Shown here piece by piece: positions 21,433 to 35,924 of a stretch of 64,000 bases of DNA (the first letter of the stretch is position 1; every line of letters starts with the position of its first letter). Source of the stretch: a bacterium. GTDB lineage: Bacteria; Patescibacteria; JAEDAM01; Absconditabacterales; Absconditicoccaceae. Location of the stretch: the NCBI GenBank assembly GCA_017453665.1, contig JAFTEM010000014.1, forward strand, positions 69,309 to 133,308. Reading direction: 5' to 3'. The notes under the pieces are model-generated. The model was not told where the DNA came from and did no database searches. It saw only the letters and a program-made list of their open reading frames with translations. Position numbers and translations under genes: made by a program.

Positions 21433-24400
21433 ATGTTTCAAAACAAAAAATTAAAATTACTATTTTCAATTGCTACATTACTCTTCCTATCAGGAATAAT
21501 CCTATTATGAGGAGGACAATCTGCTGCAAAAAGTAGCTCTAATGTTCCAAACAATTATTATGCAAACTACCTAATCCAAAGCGACTGGAATAGACTTGCT
21601 AAAATTTTTGTAGACATCGATGCAAAAAGTCAATTAGGAGAGATTGGTTCAAGTGCAACCTATACCGAGCAATTAAATATCATGAATAAAATATTCGAAT
21701 ACTTTCCACAAGATAATTACGAATATCTCTTAACTTATGAACAATGTAAAGAAACAACTGCTGCTATGGCAAGAAACGTCACAATGGATAATTTCAAAAA
21801 ATATACCGAACAATGTAAAGACCCGCTTTCTAAAATAAAATCAACAATTGATAGTCAATATACAGTTAAAGTTTCTGCTACCGCAAATCCTAACAGTGGA
21901 TCATCTCCTCTAACAGTAACCTTCGATGCAAGAGGAAGTTCTGATCCATCAAACGAGACAATCCCTTCATATAATTATTTCTGGTATTATAGAGATATCG
22001 ATTGAATCGATAAAGTGATTTGAATTTGACCTGTAGTAAAACATCAATTCACATGAGAAGGTTCTTACATTGTTCACTGCACTGTAAGAAGTTCAAACAG
22101 TTGGATTTTCGATGGAACTAAAAATATTCAAGTTACAGTAAGCCCTAAATCTGCAACCATTAGCGTATATGTAAACGGTAAAAAAATGCAAAAAACAAAG
22201 AGCTCTAAAATAGGAATTCAAGAAGCAGAAAAAGGAGTATTATTTGATTGAAGTTCAACGACACCTCTTGGATGAAGAGAAATTATGAACTATACATGGA
22301 ACATCACTTCAAGAGACGGATTTAGATGGACAAAACAAGGTGATGGTACTCCTAGTTATGTTAATATTCCATTACCAGGGCAATGAGAATATACTGTAAA
22401 TTTACAAGTAACCGATAATGAAAATAACGTTGTGAGCGAAAGTTATTCTCTAGCAGTTTCTGATCCTGTTGCCATCATCCAACAAACCCCAGAAAAATGA
22501 AATACATCAACAACGTTTACCTACTCAGCAAACGCTTCATATTCCCTTACTTCAAGATTAAAACTTTACACATGGGAAATCTTTGATAGTGAAGGAAACA
22601 AACTAGATACCCTTCAATGAAAAAGTATAAAAAAACAATTTAAGAAACCATGAAGTTACACCGTAAAACTTAGTGTAGAAGACGAGATGTGATTAAAGAA
22701 TTCAGACACAATGACAGTATACGTTGAATCAACGCCACCATCTCCACAATACACAATAACAGCAACGAATAAATGGACCTATCCATCAGAATTTGTATTA
22801 GATGCAAGCTCCTCTACCGACATCGATGTAACAAACGGCTATGATCAATTAACATACGAATGGAGTTTTTCAAACGATAATGCTAAAGAAATAACAGAAA
22901 CTCAAGAAAACAATAAAATTATTACCGTTCTTTTTAATGAAAAATGAACTCATCAAATTACCTTAAGAGTATCCGATAGTTTCTGACAAACCGAAGAAAT
23001 CACAAAAGAAGTAAACATCCAATCTATATTAAGACCAGAGCTTACTGCAACACCTAAAGCAACTATTTGGGGTGAAATGGTAAACTTCAAAGTACAAACA
23101 AATGTTCCTGTTCTCACTTATGATTGGAATTTCTGAGATGGAGAACCAACAAGAAGTGTAGACAAAAACAACATGGATAAAAAATATGAAAAAATAGGAA
23201 CCTATACAGTAAAAGTAAAAGTAACAGACGCAAATGAAGATTATAACGAAGTTTCAACAAATGTTTTCATTTGAGAAAAAGATAAACCAATCCCTGTATA
23301 TGAAATAAGAGATTCAAGTAACCACGTTATCGCACAAAATGATATTTGTTTAATTGATAACGATGCATGAACTTGAAAAATCGAACAACCTGCATACAGA
23401 ATAAACAGACAAGAACAATTTACTATTAACACATCTTCATCTGTTAACGCACAATGAAATAAGAACTATCTAAAATACTATTTCCAATTAAAAAACGATG
23501 AATTTATAGAATCATCAAACTTCACTCATAAATTTAATAGTCTTGATTGTCAATATATCGATTATACTCTAGAAGATACAACGCTAGGGGTTCCAACAAA
23601 AACAAGAATTTGGTTTAAGGTGGTAAACGCATTGCCAACCCTTTCTAATCTAACATTAAGTTACCCACAATATTGAAACGAAATTGGTATAGGGTTCCAA
23701 CAATCAAGTAATACAAACGATATTTTTTCATCAGACGTAGACCCTATCATCGTTAAAGTAACAGCTGATGGTGCTGTAGATTCTGATGGAACTGTCTCTT
23801 ATTTTAAATGGTACTACTATCCAAAAAATAATCCAAACAAAATTCTTGAAACAAAGATTACCCCAGGTACTATTCCATATACATTCTTCTCAGTACCAAG
23901 ACAAGCATGAGAATTTATGTTTGGAGTAAAAATGTTTGATAATGATGAAGGAACAAAATCAAGTGAAGACATCCTTTGAAACGGTCCTATCATCATGTTC
24001 CCTCCTGACACAAAACAACCAGACATTCCTATCGTTACCCTTAAATCTGATAAAATCAATGTAGAAGTAGGAGATGAAGTAACCTTTGATATTATTAGTA
24101 AAATTATTTCAGATAGATCAGACTTTGAAAAAGAAAGAACAATCCAAATTGATTTTGAATGAGACGGTGAATACGACCTAACAACAAAAGACGATCGTGT
24201 AACACACATCTACACCAAACCAAGTCCAGCTAATGCTCCTTATGTACCAACTGCATCAGTAATTTATAGAGATTACAGAGGAATTTGAGAAGCTGCACCT
24301 ATCGTTGTAAAATCATGAATCAGACCAAATCTTATCTATACAACAATCTGAAGAAGTGTTATCTTTAAAGATGTAAGTATTGGATCAATTATTGAAAGAG

Positions 24401-25731
24401 AAATATGTTTAGACAAAGAACAATGTGATAAAGGAAACGAAAGATACATCAATAGATCACTCGATAAAACCTTTAAAGTGACCTATCCAAAAAAAGGAAC
24501 CTATACCGTAACAATTAAAGCTAAAGATGAGAACTGAAACGAAGCAGAAACATCTCTCCAAATAACAGTAAACGACACAACAGAACTTAGTCCTCTTGCT
24601 AACGGAATATTTATGATAAGCCTTCCTGAATCACAATTCGGTGAATGAGTGCTTCCTGAAATCTTTGTATGAAAACAACTTAATAATGAAGTACTCTTCT
24701 ATTTCAGAAGCGATGATTCGATAACAACATGTTATGTTGATAGCGATATCACGTTCGATAGTAGTTCCGACTGAGACCCAGAAAACGATAGAGATTTCTG
24801 ATGTAATAAAATCTTTGTCCAATCATATACTCCAAGTTATGAATCAACAATCGGTAGAATTTACTACCAATCAAATAATGCTACAACACTTCAACATAAA
24901 GACTTCCTAGTAAGTTTCGCTGATTACGAAAAAGACCTTGATTCAACAACAAAAGCATTATATGATTTAGCAAACGAACTTATTAATACTATCGATGTAA
25001 GTTCAAGCATTTCAAACGAAAACCTAAGGACCCTTATCATTACCTTAAGAAACGATATCGCTAATTGAGATAAAAACGCTCAAAGAGGTGATGCTATTCA
25101 AATCCAACAATTTATGACAGAAAACACATGAAAATTAAATAAATTAAGTGATACTCAAAAAGAAAAAATCAATGACTTAATAAACAACCTTGATTGAATC
25201 ATCCTACCTGATGGTTCTGTATACGATATCGCCAAGGAAGAAATTCTGTCACTTCTTCCTTTACAACTCAAGCAATCAGTGCTCAAAGGATTCACAACAT
25301 TTGAAACCCTCGATGAACAATCTTGAATTAATATTCCTGAAGAAAGACTAAAAGTCTTAGAAAGTATCAATGCATTAATCTATGCAAATACAGCACCAAC
25401 AAACAATATAGGAGAGGAACAAATTGCTGTAGATGATTATGAAGCAACAGTAAGAACAAACATATGTAAAATAACTGCCTTCTATGACTTAATTTCAAAT
25501 ATTTGTTCTGAAGAAATAAATAATAGTACTGATAAAAAAATCTATGATACAGAAGTCCTCCAAACCCAAATAGAAGACACCTCCAACTCAAATACCAGTT
25601 CAGGAATGCCTATAATAATCAAAGTTATTTTATGGATTCTTTGAATCGTTGTTATTGCATTTGTTGGACTTATCACAGCCTTTGCTGTTAAAGCAAAACT
25701 CAGAGAAAAATATGAAAACGAAGATGAATAA
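21433..25731 (+). CDS. Giant PKD-repeat surface protein (1432 aa)
   Basis: The largest gene in the window. A signal or membrane-anchor helix lies at about 8-30 (LLFSIATLLFLSGIILL), with a Ser-rich segment behind it. From about residue 145 it contains repeated PKD-like beta-sandwich units, recognisable by PLTVTFDARGSSDPS, EFVLDASSST, WNFGDGE, FEGDGEYDL and the recurring GTYTVKVKV/ GSYTVKLSV strands. A helical stalk follows at about 1150-1380. A final membrane helix (IKVILWILGIVVIAFVGLITAF) and short charged tail close it. Both ends appear anchored, so the repeats form an extracellular arch or stalk. PKD domains mediate protein or glycan contact. It starts an operon with two membrane proteins. 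Confidence 0.85.
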
Positions 25732-25758
25732 AAATACTTTTACATATCAATTAATCTT

Positions 25759-26244
25759 ATGAAAACAAAAACTAAAGTAGTATTAACCGCACTCTTATGT
25801 GCAACAATCATCATGATTCCATTTTCAAATTCCGCAAGCTCAAAATCTCGAATAGAATTTTGAAGCACGCCAACAGAAATTACGAAGACTGTTGCTGCAA
25901 AAGCAAACGAATGAGCTACCAATGTACAAGACACAAAACTAGATGGAATCAACAATAATGAATCTAGTTCTCTCAACTCACAATATCAAATTAGTAGAAC
26001 ATTAATGCGATTAGCAAACGATGAAAATGGAGTTATTGCCTACATTCAATGGACACTTTACATCTGACTAGTTGCTGCAACTATCCTCCTCATTTGGAAT
26101 GGCTTTAAGTTAGTAACACCAGATGCCAAGATGAACGATGTAAAAGAAAGGATAAAAAATATCCTTCTATGAGTAATTTTGATGACAAGTTTTCTAGCTA
26201 TTATCAAACTTATGACAGCACTTCTTAATCTATTCTTTTCATAA
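25759..26244 (+). CDS. Pilin-like (VirB2/TrbC-type) membrane protein (161 aa)
   Basis: The signal-peptide-like N-terminus (VVLTALLCATIIMIPFSNSASS) is followed by a polar segment of about 60 residues and then two membrane helices, YIGLVAATILLIWNGFKLV and ILLGVILMTSFLAIIKLM. A short positively charged loop separates them. This topology matches type IV secretion pilins and CPR pilin-like proteins, but there is no sequence signature beyond topology. It follows the PKD protein by 27 bp and precedes a second protein with the same helix-loop-helix arrangement by 29 bp. Confidence 0.6.
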
Positions 26245-26273
26245 TACTTTATATTTCATTAAACAAAATAAAT

Positions 26274-27221
26274 ATGAAATACTTAAAAAAATGACTATTC
26301 AGCTTTCTACTCCTCTTATGAGTAGTACTTCCTTTTAGTTTCAGTTTAGCAAATAATTCAAGTGCTCCTAATTTTGAAGACGATTTTGCAAAAAGCCTTG
26401 TAGAATGAGATGAGAAACTCTATAATATTTCTTGAGTATCATGAAAAAATACCATAAAAGGGAATATCGAAAAACTCTTTTTCCCTAATGGATGAGGAAA
26501 TGGATGAGCATTACGAGATATTTTAAGATATGTTTGAATGTTCTTAGTATTTATTTTCATCGTAATGGCTGCAATAAATCTCATAACGAGCCAATGAAAA
26601 CCAGAAAAAACAAAAGAAGCAATCACAAGTCTCCTTTATATTCTTGTATGAGCATTCCTCTTCTTTTGATCGATGTGGATTTTCTCAACCGTCTTCAATA
26701 TTTCAGCACTCCAATGAACAAATGGATCATCAGCTAGTGTAAACGAAAGATTAACATCAGAGAGCGGATTACTATTCTTTATTCTAAGTTTCCTCAAATG
26801 AGCAGCATTTTTTATAGCAATCATTATGCTTGTTATAACATGATTCAAAATGATGAATCCTAAAACAGGAGAAAGCGGTGATGGTAAAAAACTAGCAAAA
26901 AATCTTGTAAATGTTATCGTTGCACTCGTTTGAATGAAAGTAGTAGACTTTATTTATTATATTGCTTCTCAATCTAATTTTGCAGAAGAAGCAGGAAACT
27001 TTATCGTAGAAATAATGAAATTCTTAGCTTACCTTAGCGGTTCCGTAATGGTAATAATGTTAATCTATGCATGATATCTTCTCATTGTTGATGGATGAAA
27101 ATGAGACAACTTCAAAAAAGCTAAAAATACAATGATTAATATGGTATTAGCTATTATAGCACTTTTCTTCTTCCTCTTTATCATCTACCAAATCTTTGCT
27201 GAATTAGGAGGAGCGAACTAG
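26274..27221 (+). CDS. Polytopic membrane protein with two pilin-like helix pairs (315 aa)
   Basis: A signal-like hydrophobic start (FSFLLLLGVVLPFSFSLA) is followed by about six membrane segments. They fall in two halves that each contain a helix, a short loop with LITSQGKPEKTKEAITSL or GYLLIVDGGKGDNFKKAKN, and another helix. This loop (Gly, Lys, charged) is typical of VirB2/TrbC-like units, so the protein looks like a duplicated pilin-type module. Function is unknown; context with the PKD protein suggests a surface or secretion assembly. It ends at TAG, 72 bp before the methyltransferase. Confidence 0.6.
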
Positions 27222-27292
27222 ATTTTGAAAGTCTTGTATCAAAATAAAAGAAATGTATAAAGGAGAAAACACTTTATACATTTTTTGTAATA

Positions 27293-28372
27293 ATGAAACT
27301 TTTAATCACATGTCCTTTCGGACTATGAAGTCTCCTAGCACAAGAACTAAAAAGGCTTTGATTTGTTCCAGAAGAAACGTTTCAAACCTGAACATTTCTA
27401 ACAACAGACACCAAAGGAATGATGAAAATAAATTATCTTTCAAGACTAGCAAATAAAGTGTATATCCAATTAGCCACTTGAGAAGCAAAAACCTTTGATG
27501 AACTTTTCAATATCGTTAAACACTCAGATTTTTCTCAATTCTCAAGTAATACAAATATCTCACTCAAAGTAGAAATTAAAAATTCAATACTTTCCTCAAC
27601 AAGAACCGTGCAATCTGTCACCCATAAAGCAATATTAGAAAATATCGCCCATTTTTGAAAAGAAGAAACCTACACAGAAGAACTTCTTCTAATAAATACA
27701 AATAACCATGTAACCCTCTACATAAACACATCATGAAAAGCACTCTATCAAAGAGGATATAAAAAATACAATTGAGAAGCTCCTATAAAAGAAAATTTAG
27801 CAACCGCTCTTCTCCTTCTCTCATGACGAAAATTCAAATCACCACTTTATGATCCATTTTGTTGATCTTGAACCCTAGCTATCGAAGCAGCCCTTCTTGC
27901 TAAAAACAAAGCTCCATGAAGCCGAAGACATTTTAATTTTGAACACTTTAAAAACTACGAAAAAACATACTTCGAAACACTAAAATTACAGGCAAAAGAA
28001 AAAGAATTTTCATGAACCTACACTATTATAGCCTCTGATATTTCTGAAGAGAGTATAAAAAACGCTCAAGAAAACGCAAAAATTGCTGGAGTCGAAAACG
28101 ATATCCAATTTAAAGTCCAGGATTTCCTTAGTTATAATATTCCTAATAACGACAAAGCCTGGATTATCACAAATCCACCTTATGGGAAAAGAATAACAAG
28201 TAACAACTTATGAAAACTCTATGCTCACCTCGAACAAAGTTTTAGCACACGAATCTATTGATGACGGATTTCCTCACTTCAACGATTATCATATGATGCT
28301 AAAAAACGGTCACAAAAAAAACTATTCAACTGAGCTGATGAATGTCATTTCTACCGAAAGAAACCAAATTAA
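27293..28372 (+). CDS. THUMP-domain 23S rRNA guanine/adenine N-methyltransferase (RlmL/TrmN-like)
   Basis: A 359-residue enzyme with an N-terminal ferredoxin/THUMP RNA-binding region (about 1-165) and a Rossmann methyltransferase. Motifs are the SAM loop DPFCGSGTLAIEAALLA (about 186, glycine from TGA), the acidic IIASDISEESIKNA, and catalytic NPPYGKR (about 293). The N-P-P-Y motif marks amino-group methylation of a base. RlmL of E. coli modifies 23S G2445. Its TAA overlaps the stop of the convergent gene by 4 bp, so both genes end in the same ATTAAT. Confidence 0.85.
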
Positions 28373-29901
28373 TATTCAACCTTTACTTTTATTCTTGATT
28401 TTACATTAGGCAAAATATCCCCTTGTAAAAATCAAAGATTTATTTTCACGCTCGAAATTTCTGGATATTGTAAAATAATCTTCCTTGCCTCATCTAATGA
28501 TTTTCATGAAATATTCGTTTTTATAGAAGGTAAAATTCCTTTCTCATCTCTCTTAAAATCATATCATTGATAAATCGTTACTTTTGTAGGGATCATAAAT
28601 ACCTCATCATCCACTACCCATGAAAAATCTTGAACAAATACTAAACTATTAGGATTAATACTGATAAGCTCAATACTATCCGACTGTCTTTCTTTTACAT
28701 ATTGCGTAAATGCATCAACAACATCAGACCGTTTTAAATAAAAGAAATCAAAAGACACCTTTGCTTCTCATTTTAAAGAAGTAGCCCTTTCTCAAATTTT
28801 TCCCTCAACTAATAGTTGATGAAAGGTTGTTTTAACTAATTGATCAAATGTTAATATCAAAGCATCTTTTACTTGAAATTCTTTACTTACAATATTCAAT
28901 TTATCTGCATATACTCAAGACTTAATCTTTTCAGATAATAATTCCTGATCTTTTTCTGTAATCGTTCATAACGAAGTAGAGGTTCAACCCGTAAAATCTT
29001 CTATCGATTCAGCCCATATCTGTCAGAAATAATAACTATTATCCAAATTTCTTACCGTCATCCTTGTATTTTTAGGGATATTTCCCCTTGTTCCCATAAT
29101 AATTCAATCCTCATCAGTTTCTGCAGCATAAAACTTCACAGTAATCTCAGAAGGATAATCTGTCAAACCAGCAGGTATAGTTAACGGATCTTTTGATAAA
29201 AAGGTTAATCAATTACTTGTAACAAACCTCGTATTTCATAAAAGTTGGATTTCATCAGACGTCTTATTATAGATTTTCACCCATCATTGCGATGGATTCG
29301 TAATATGCTGAATATTTTCAGTACTAATCGCCAATTGATAAGTATAATCGATATTTCAAGTATAGTATGGAATACTAATTTGTCTAATCGGTCATAGCAT
29401 TTCCTCTTGCTGAGCAGGATAATAACGGAAATTATAAATAATATCTTCAGTCTGCTGTGCTACTTTAATAGTAATTGTCGCATTAGGCAAAATCAAAAGA
29501 ATAATAAACCATAAAATGATTAATCCTGCTATAATCTCAAAAAAGAATACCATATAAAAAAGATATTTCTGTCTATTATATGCATGAAGATGAAACTTCT
29601 TAATATCAAAAAGAAACAAAGACAACGTCTTTAAAAACTTAATAATAGGCTTTTCTTCCTCATACTGCACTTTTAATCAAAGCTGCTCAAAATATTTTCT
29701 ATTAGCCTCTTTCTCTGCAGAAAACACAATATTCAAATTTCTCTTTTGAATCACATCCAACATCTGTTTTCCCCATCGTTGATTTTCAAAAAAAGGATGT
29801 TCAGGGTCAATAAACATCTGAACAGCTTTTTGTGGAGGGATTTTCTCTAAAGTTTTGAAAATCTTATATAAACTATCTGTCTTTGAAAAAAAGAATTTCA
29901 T
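28369..29901 (-). CDS. Single-pass membrane protein with baseplate-J-like external domain (510 aa)
   Basis: A cytoplasmic N-terminal region of about 120 residues is followed by a strong membrane helix (FFFEIIAGLIILWFIILLIL). A large external beta-rich region follows, with KIYNKTSDEIQLLGNTRFVT, LTIPAGLTDYPSEITVKFYA and MGTRGNIPKNTRMTV. That layout of Asn-rich turns and PAG/ GxxGNIP motifs resembles baseplate J/gp47-like proteins annotated in many CPR genomes; the assignment is a family impression. I use ATG at 29901; a TTG at 29922 in frame is possible. It follows a polytopic membrane protein by about 30 bp on the same strand. Confidence 0.6.
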
Positions 29902-29931
29902 TAGAAGGAAGACGTCGAACAAAAAGATAAA

Positions 29932-30699
29932 TTAGTACGGTTTCTGAAGTTTCTTCTGTACAAACAAACAAAATACAATCAAAAAGATAAACACGTAATG
30001 ATTAACATCTAAACTAAACTGCCCAAATACAGACAAAACTCCATGTGCTGGGTAGTTCCAGAACGGAAGAATCGCTAAGAAAAGTAAGAACAACAAAATA
30101 AATCACCATAGTCATAATCAACTTTTCTTAACAATCAATTTCCATATCGTAATAATAACATTAATAGCTAAAGCTCCAAGTGAAAGAAAGAGTCAAATAG
30201 GATATACTCCTCCATACTTTATCAGAGCACTTTCAGACATTAAGGCTGTAACATGTAATGCTCATGTATTAGGTTTTCAAACAAAATTATCTCACAAAAC
30301 CAAGAATACTCCTAGGACAATTATCGCATTAATAAATCCAAAGAACAAAATATCAATCCACACTCTTTTCGATTCATTTCTCCTAAACTGAGACAAAAAG
30401 ATAAGAACCAATACAAACGAAGAAAGCGCAACTCAAACAAGAGAAAAATGATATCAATAAGGACTAAATACCTTTAACGAAGTTGGAATAATACCTCCAT
30501 CTAAAAAGAACGAAAAATATAATCCTGAAAGGTATACAAATATCAAAAACCAAGGCAACCAGTTAAAGAATCTAATAAATTCTTGATGATACTTTTTAGA
30601 AAGAACATATACAGTGATTAAGAACGCAAAACAAGATAACACTATTCAAATCCCCGTCATATACAATCTTGTTCAAAAGATCTCAAAATAAGGATACAT
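29932..30699 (-). CDS. Polytopic membrane protein (255 aa)
   Basis: About seven or eight hydrophobic helices with short loops. Trp and Phe are frequent at the helix borders. Conserved-looking polar features are NWLPW, KPNTGALHVT and PFWNYPAHGVLS. No family was recognised; the first helix after a short YFEIFGTRLY start faintly recalls Lgt, but the catalytic Lgt motif is not present. It is cotranscribed with the baseplate-J-like membrane protein downstream, so both may form one envelope complex (inference). Confidence 0.6.
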
Positions 30700-30786
30700 T
30701 AGCATAAAGAATATAAAATAAGATGAAGAAGGGTAAAGGATATTTATCTAAAAACCATTCCTTATCACATCTCCAACTTTTTTAAA

Positions 30787-32295
30787 CTATCTTAGATATT
30801 GTACTAACTTTGTCTCTCTTAATGCAGTAATTCTAATAATTCCAGGATAATCTAACTGCTCTTCTATCTTCTTTCAAATATTCTCTAACAATTCTTCAAG
30901 TTGAGTATCTGGAATAACACTAGGATCTACAAATACCATAATTTCTCTACCAGCCTGCATAATATATACTTTTTCAACTCATTCTACCTCTAATATTAAT
31001 TTCTCTAATTCTCCCATCTTCTCAATAAAGAAATCCTTAGTATCAAATCTTGCTCATGGTCTAGAAGCTGACATCGCATCAGCAGCAGCTACAAGCCAAG
31101 AATAAGCACTGGTCATTTCAATATCATAATGGTGTGATTCAGCAGCATTAACAATAACAGGATCAATTCCCCATTTACGTAACATATCAGCCCCTACTTT
31201 AGTATGAGACTCTCATGCAGCAGCAATAACTTTTCACACGTCATGTAAAAGTCCTGCCTTTTTAGCAACATTAGGATCAAGTCCTAATTCTACTGCAATA
31301 TTTTCACTAATTTTAGCAACTTCTAATGAATGAATCCATAAATTTTGACCATAACTATATCTAAGATAGAATTGTCAAATAGTTCTAACAATCTCAGGGT
31401 TCATCATAGGAAGATTCAATAAAGATAACGCTTCCTTTCATTTTTCCATCAAAGTCGTTTCTAGTTCTGCAACAACTTGATTATAAACCTTTTCAATATA
31501 GAATGGATTAATTCTACCATCTTTAATAAGGATCTCTAAGGTCTTAGCAGCAACGAACCTTTTCTCACTGTCAAATGAAGAAATTCTTACTGATAATGGA
31601 GTATCATCAATCAAAAGCTCAACACCAGTTAACTTTTCAAATAACGAAATATTTCTTCATTCACGTCAAATAAGCTTTCCTTTAAACTCTTCACTAGGAA
31701 GATCTATCATTTTTGAAGTAAATTCACTTACAGTATCAGCAGCAAGTTTTGGCATAGCTTGTGCTAAAATCTGAGCAGCTTCTTTCTGAGCTTCTTCGTT
31801 CTTAATCGTTTTAAATTTCTCAATAAACCTTACAATTTCTTCCTGATTATCACTTTCAATTCTCTGAAAAATCTGAGCTTTAGCATCATCTGGAGAAATC
31901 TGAGCAATCTCAGCAAGTTTTTTATTCTGTTCTTCAATAATTTCATCAACTTCTCTTTGCTTATCTAATACCTTTCCTTTCTCCTCTTCTAATTTTTCTA
32001 ACTTTTGATCCATTTTTTCCTCTCTTATGAGCAATCTATTCTGAATCTCTTCCATTTTAGCCAATCTCTGATCTTCAATTTTCTGTGCTTTTATTTCTGC
32101 CTGTTCTAGAATTTTCTCAGCTTTCCCCTTTGCCTCATCTAAAATTTCATCTTCAAGTTCCTTAGCTCTTTCCATCTTCTTCTTAAAACGAAGTTGTTTT
32201 TCATTTAATGTTTTTTTGTATCCATAGAACCCAGCTGCTCAACCAATAGCTAATGAAACGGCAGCTGTCACAATAATCGTTAATGTTGGTGACAT
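30787..32295 (-). CDS. rny: Ribonuclease Y
   Basis: Membrane-anchored endonuclease that initiates mRNA decay. The 502-residue protein has an N-terminal membrane helix (about 5-25), a long Glu/Lys coiled coil (about 35-150), a KH domain around 215-270, and an HD domain with LHDVGKVIAAAGESH and [22 protein letters not shown]. The C-terminus [19 protein letters not shown] is typical. The coiled coil is almost free of TGA because it is free of glycine. It is divergent from the OLD nuclease gene. Confidence 0.95.
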
Positions 32296-32518
32296 ATGTA
32301 TGTATCTTATATCATAAAAGGCCCAATCTATCGAGCATAAATTTTACTATAAAAAAGAGTATAAAATTCTGACCCCTAAATGCAATATGAAAAGTTTTCA
32401 TAGGTCATATATGACATATTCCACACTAACACTACCATTAAGCTCTACAAGCAAAAATTTGAAAATAAAATCATTTAGAATATAATTAACATAAGGCTTT
32501 TTATATTATTGGACAAAT

Positions 32519-34465
32519 ATGCAAATAAAAGAAATAAAAATTTCTAATCTCTTAAGTTTCCCCTATGTAAACGAAGAAGAATTCAAGCATCTTGCACCTA
32601 TTTCTTTTTTTTCTGATGATGGATATCAATGAGTAAAAATTTTTATCTGAAATAACGCATCATGAAAAAGCAATTTCATTAAAATCCTTGAGGAATTTTT
32701 TGCAACATTAATGTATGATTATACCTACCATGAAGAATATATCAAAGAGAACAAAACGACAAGAAAAGCCATTCAACCAAGACCAAACCGCACAAAAAAA
32801 CTCCAAACAAACAATCATACCCCAGACCAACCCGCAAAATTTGAAATCACTTTAGAACTCTCTAATCTCGATTTCGAGAATATCGGATTTGTTTGTAAAT
32901 ATTATTCAAAAATTAACGCCCTTATTTCTAAATACTCTAAATTAAATTTAGAATTTCCTCCTCATAAATTAGAAACTTTCCTAGAAGGAAAACATAGTAT
33001 AAAATTATCAGCAGATTTTAACGAAAAAACTCAAGAATTTGTAATTAATGAATCATTACTAACCGAAAATGAACTTTTTATCCTCTCATGTATTAGATAC
33101 CAAAAACTTTTCCAAATCCTTATCACAATTTTCAATACCTACGAAAAAAAGCCAACAGAAAAGAGCCGATATCTTTTAAAGAAAACATTTACTATCCTCA
33201 ATACTCATAGAACAGAAGTAAAATTCGATAATTTTGTAGACCCAAATAAAATCATCAACGACCTTGAATATAGTAGAAATAGTCTTATTTGATACACAGA
33301 ATGTATCTACAAAATATGGAGTATTTTAGAACATTTTTCTCAAGATCAATTAGAAAACGAACACCACGAAGAACTCACAAAAAAATCAATAGATGAAAAA
33401 CTCAAAAGATCATGATTCTTTAAAAGTCTAAGCTATATGATTAAAAAATATCTTGGAAGAAATCTAAAAGTAGAATATATCAACGGAACAATTAGCCTTT
33501 ATATGACAGATAAACAAGAAAGGATCTCTTATTTTGACGACTTAAGTGACTGAGAAAAATCATTATTAACAATCATTTTTTGACTCTATGGAAACGACTT
33601 AACTGACGGATTTATGATTATAAAAGAGCCAGAACTTCATATTCACCCTCAATACCAAAAAGAATTGGCAGAAGTCTGCGAACATATCAGCGAACAGTTA
33701 GGTACCCAATTTATTTTCTCAACAAACTCAGGACTCTTTATTAACGAAAAAAACCTTACCTCTGTCTATAGAGTATACAAAAATAAAAACCAAGATTCAC
33801 TCATCACCGCACCAAGAATTAGTGTCGATTACGATGATGCTACACTAATGCATATGCTAAGATTTGAGAACCTCTCAAAAATCTTTTTTGTAGACAAAAT
33901 CATTCTAGTCGAGTGAGATACTGATGCTTATTTTTTCAGCTTCTTTCTCAACCATTTAAAAACACTACCTGAACGAAAAGAAATTATCCGTGACTATGAA
34001 ATCATTAATATCAACGGAAAAGGCTCTTTTACAACACGAAGAAAATTCCTAAGAAGATTCGATATCAAAAACTATTTCATTTGAGATTGGGACAACACTG
34101 TCGACTTCTGATTCTTCTCAAGAGCGGAACTTAATAAATATTACCTTATGGCAAACCAACAAGTTAAAAAAGAAAAAGTCGAAAAAAGATATAGTGATTA
34201 CTATAATAGACTAGTTAAAACAATACTCACCTTCAACCCCAAGAAACATAAAGCCATCTTAAAAGGAATAGAAAAAATGTATAATCAAAATGTCTTTATC
34301 CTTAAAGAATGAGCTATTGAAACCTATGTCCCAACAGAAAAAAAAGGATTATCATATGTCGCATATTTCTGTAATACTTACTTCTACGACCGATTATTAG
34401 ACGAAAACTTCGCAGAAAAAAGAAAGGAATTAGAAAACATCATGAGACATATCTTCGAAAACTAA
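32519..34465 (+). CDS. OLD-family ATP-dependent nuclease (AAA ATPase + TOPRIM)
   Basis: A 648-residue protein with an ABC-type ATPase split by a long insertion. Walker A is IGNNASGKSNFIK (about 40-52), the signature LSDGEKSLL is at about 345, and Walker B IIKEPELHIHPQYQ is at about 368-381. A TOPRIM nuclease follows, with ILVEGDTDAYFF (about 462) and the D-x-D in GDWDNTVD (about 522). Glycines of all three ATPase motifs are TGA. OLD proteins act in phage defence or DNA repair; no GajB-type UvrD partner is adjacent, so it appears to be a lone class 1-like OLD. It ends at a bidirectional terminator. Confidence 0.85.
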
Positions 34466-34466
34466 A

Positions 34467-34505
34467 AAATCCCTACTCCCAAAAACTAAAAGTAGGGATT
34501 TCTCT
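34467..34505. terminator. Bidirectional terminator between OLD gene and eno
   Basis: AAATCCCTACT (34467-34477) pairs exactly with AGTAGGGATTT (34491-34501), with A- and T-runs on both sides, serving two convergent genes. Confidence 0.88.
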
Positions 34506-34519
34506 TATAAAAGAAGATA

Positions 34520-35782
<1,263 letters not shown>

Positions 35783-35924
35783 TTATAAACAAATAAAATA
35801 ACTAGATTAGAGCCTAGTGTTTTATCTATTAATTACAAGAGGAAATATTTTCATATAAAAAAACCAGCTAAAAATCCTTTAATTTTCAAGCGACCCCCAA
35901 AAAGGAGATTACCCTAAATATACA

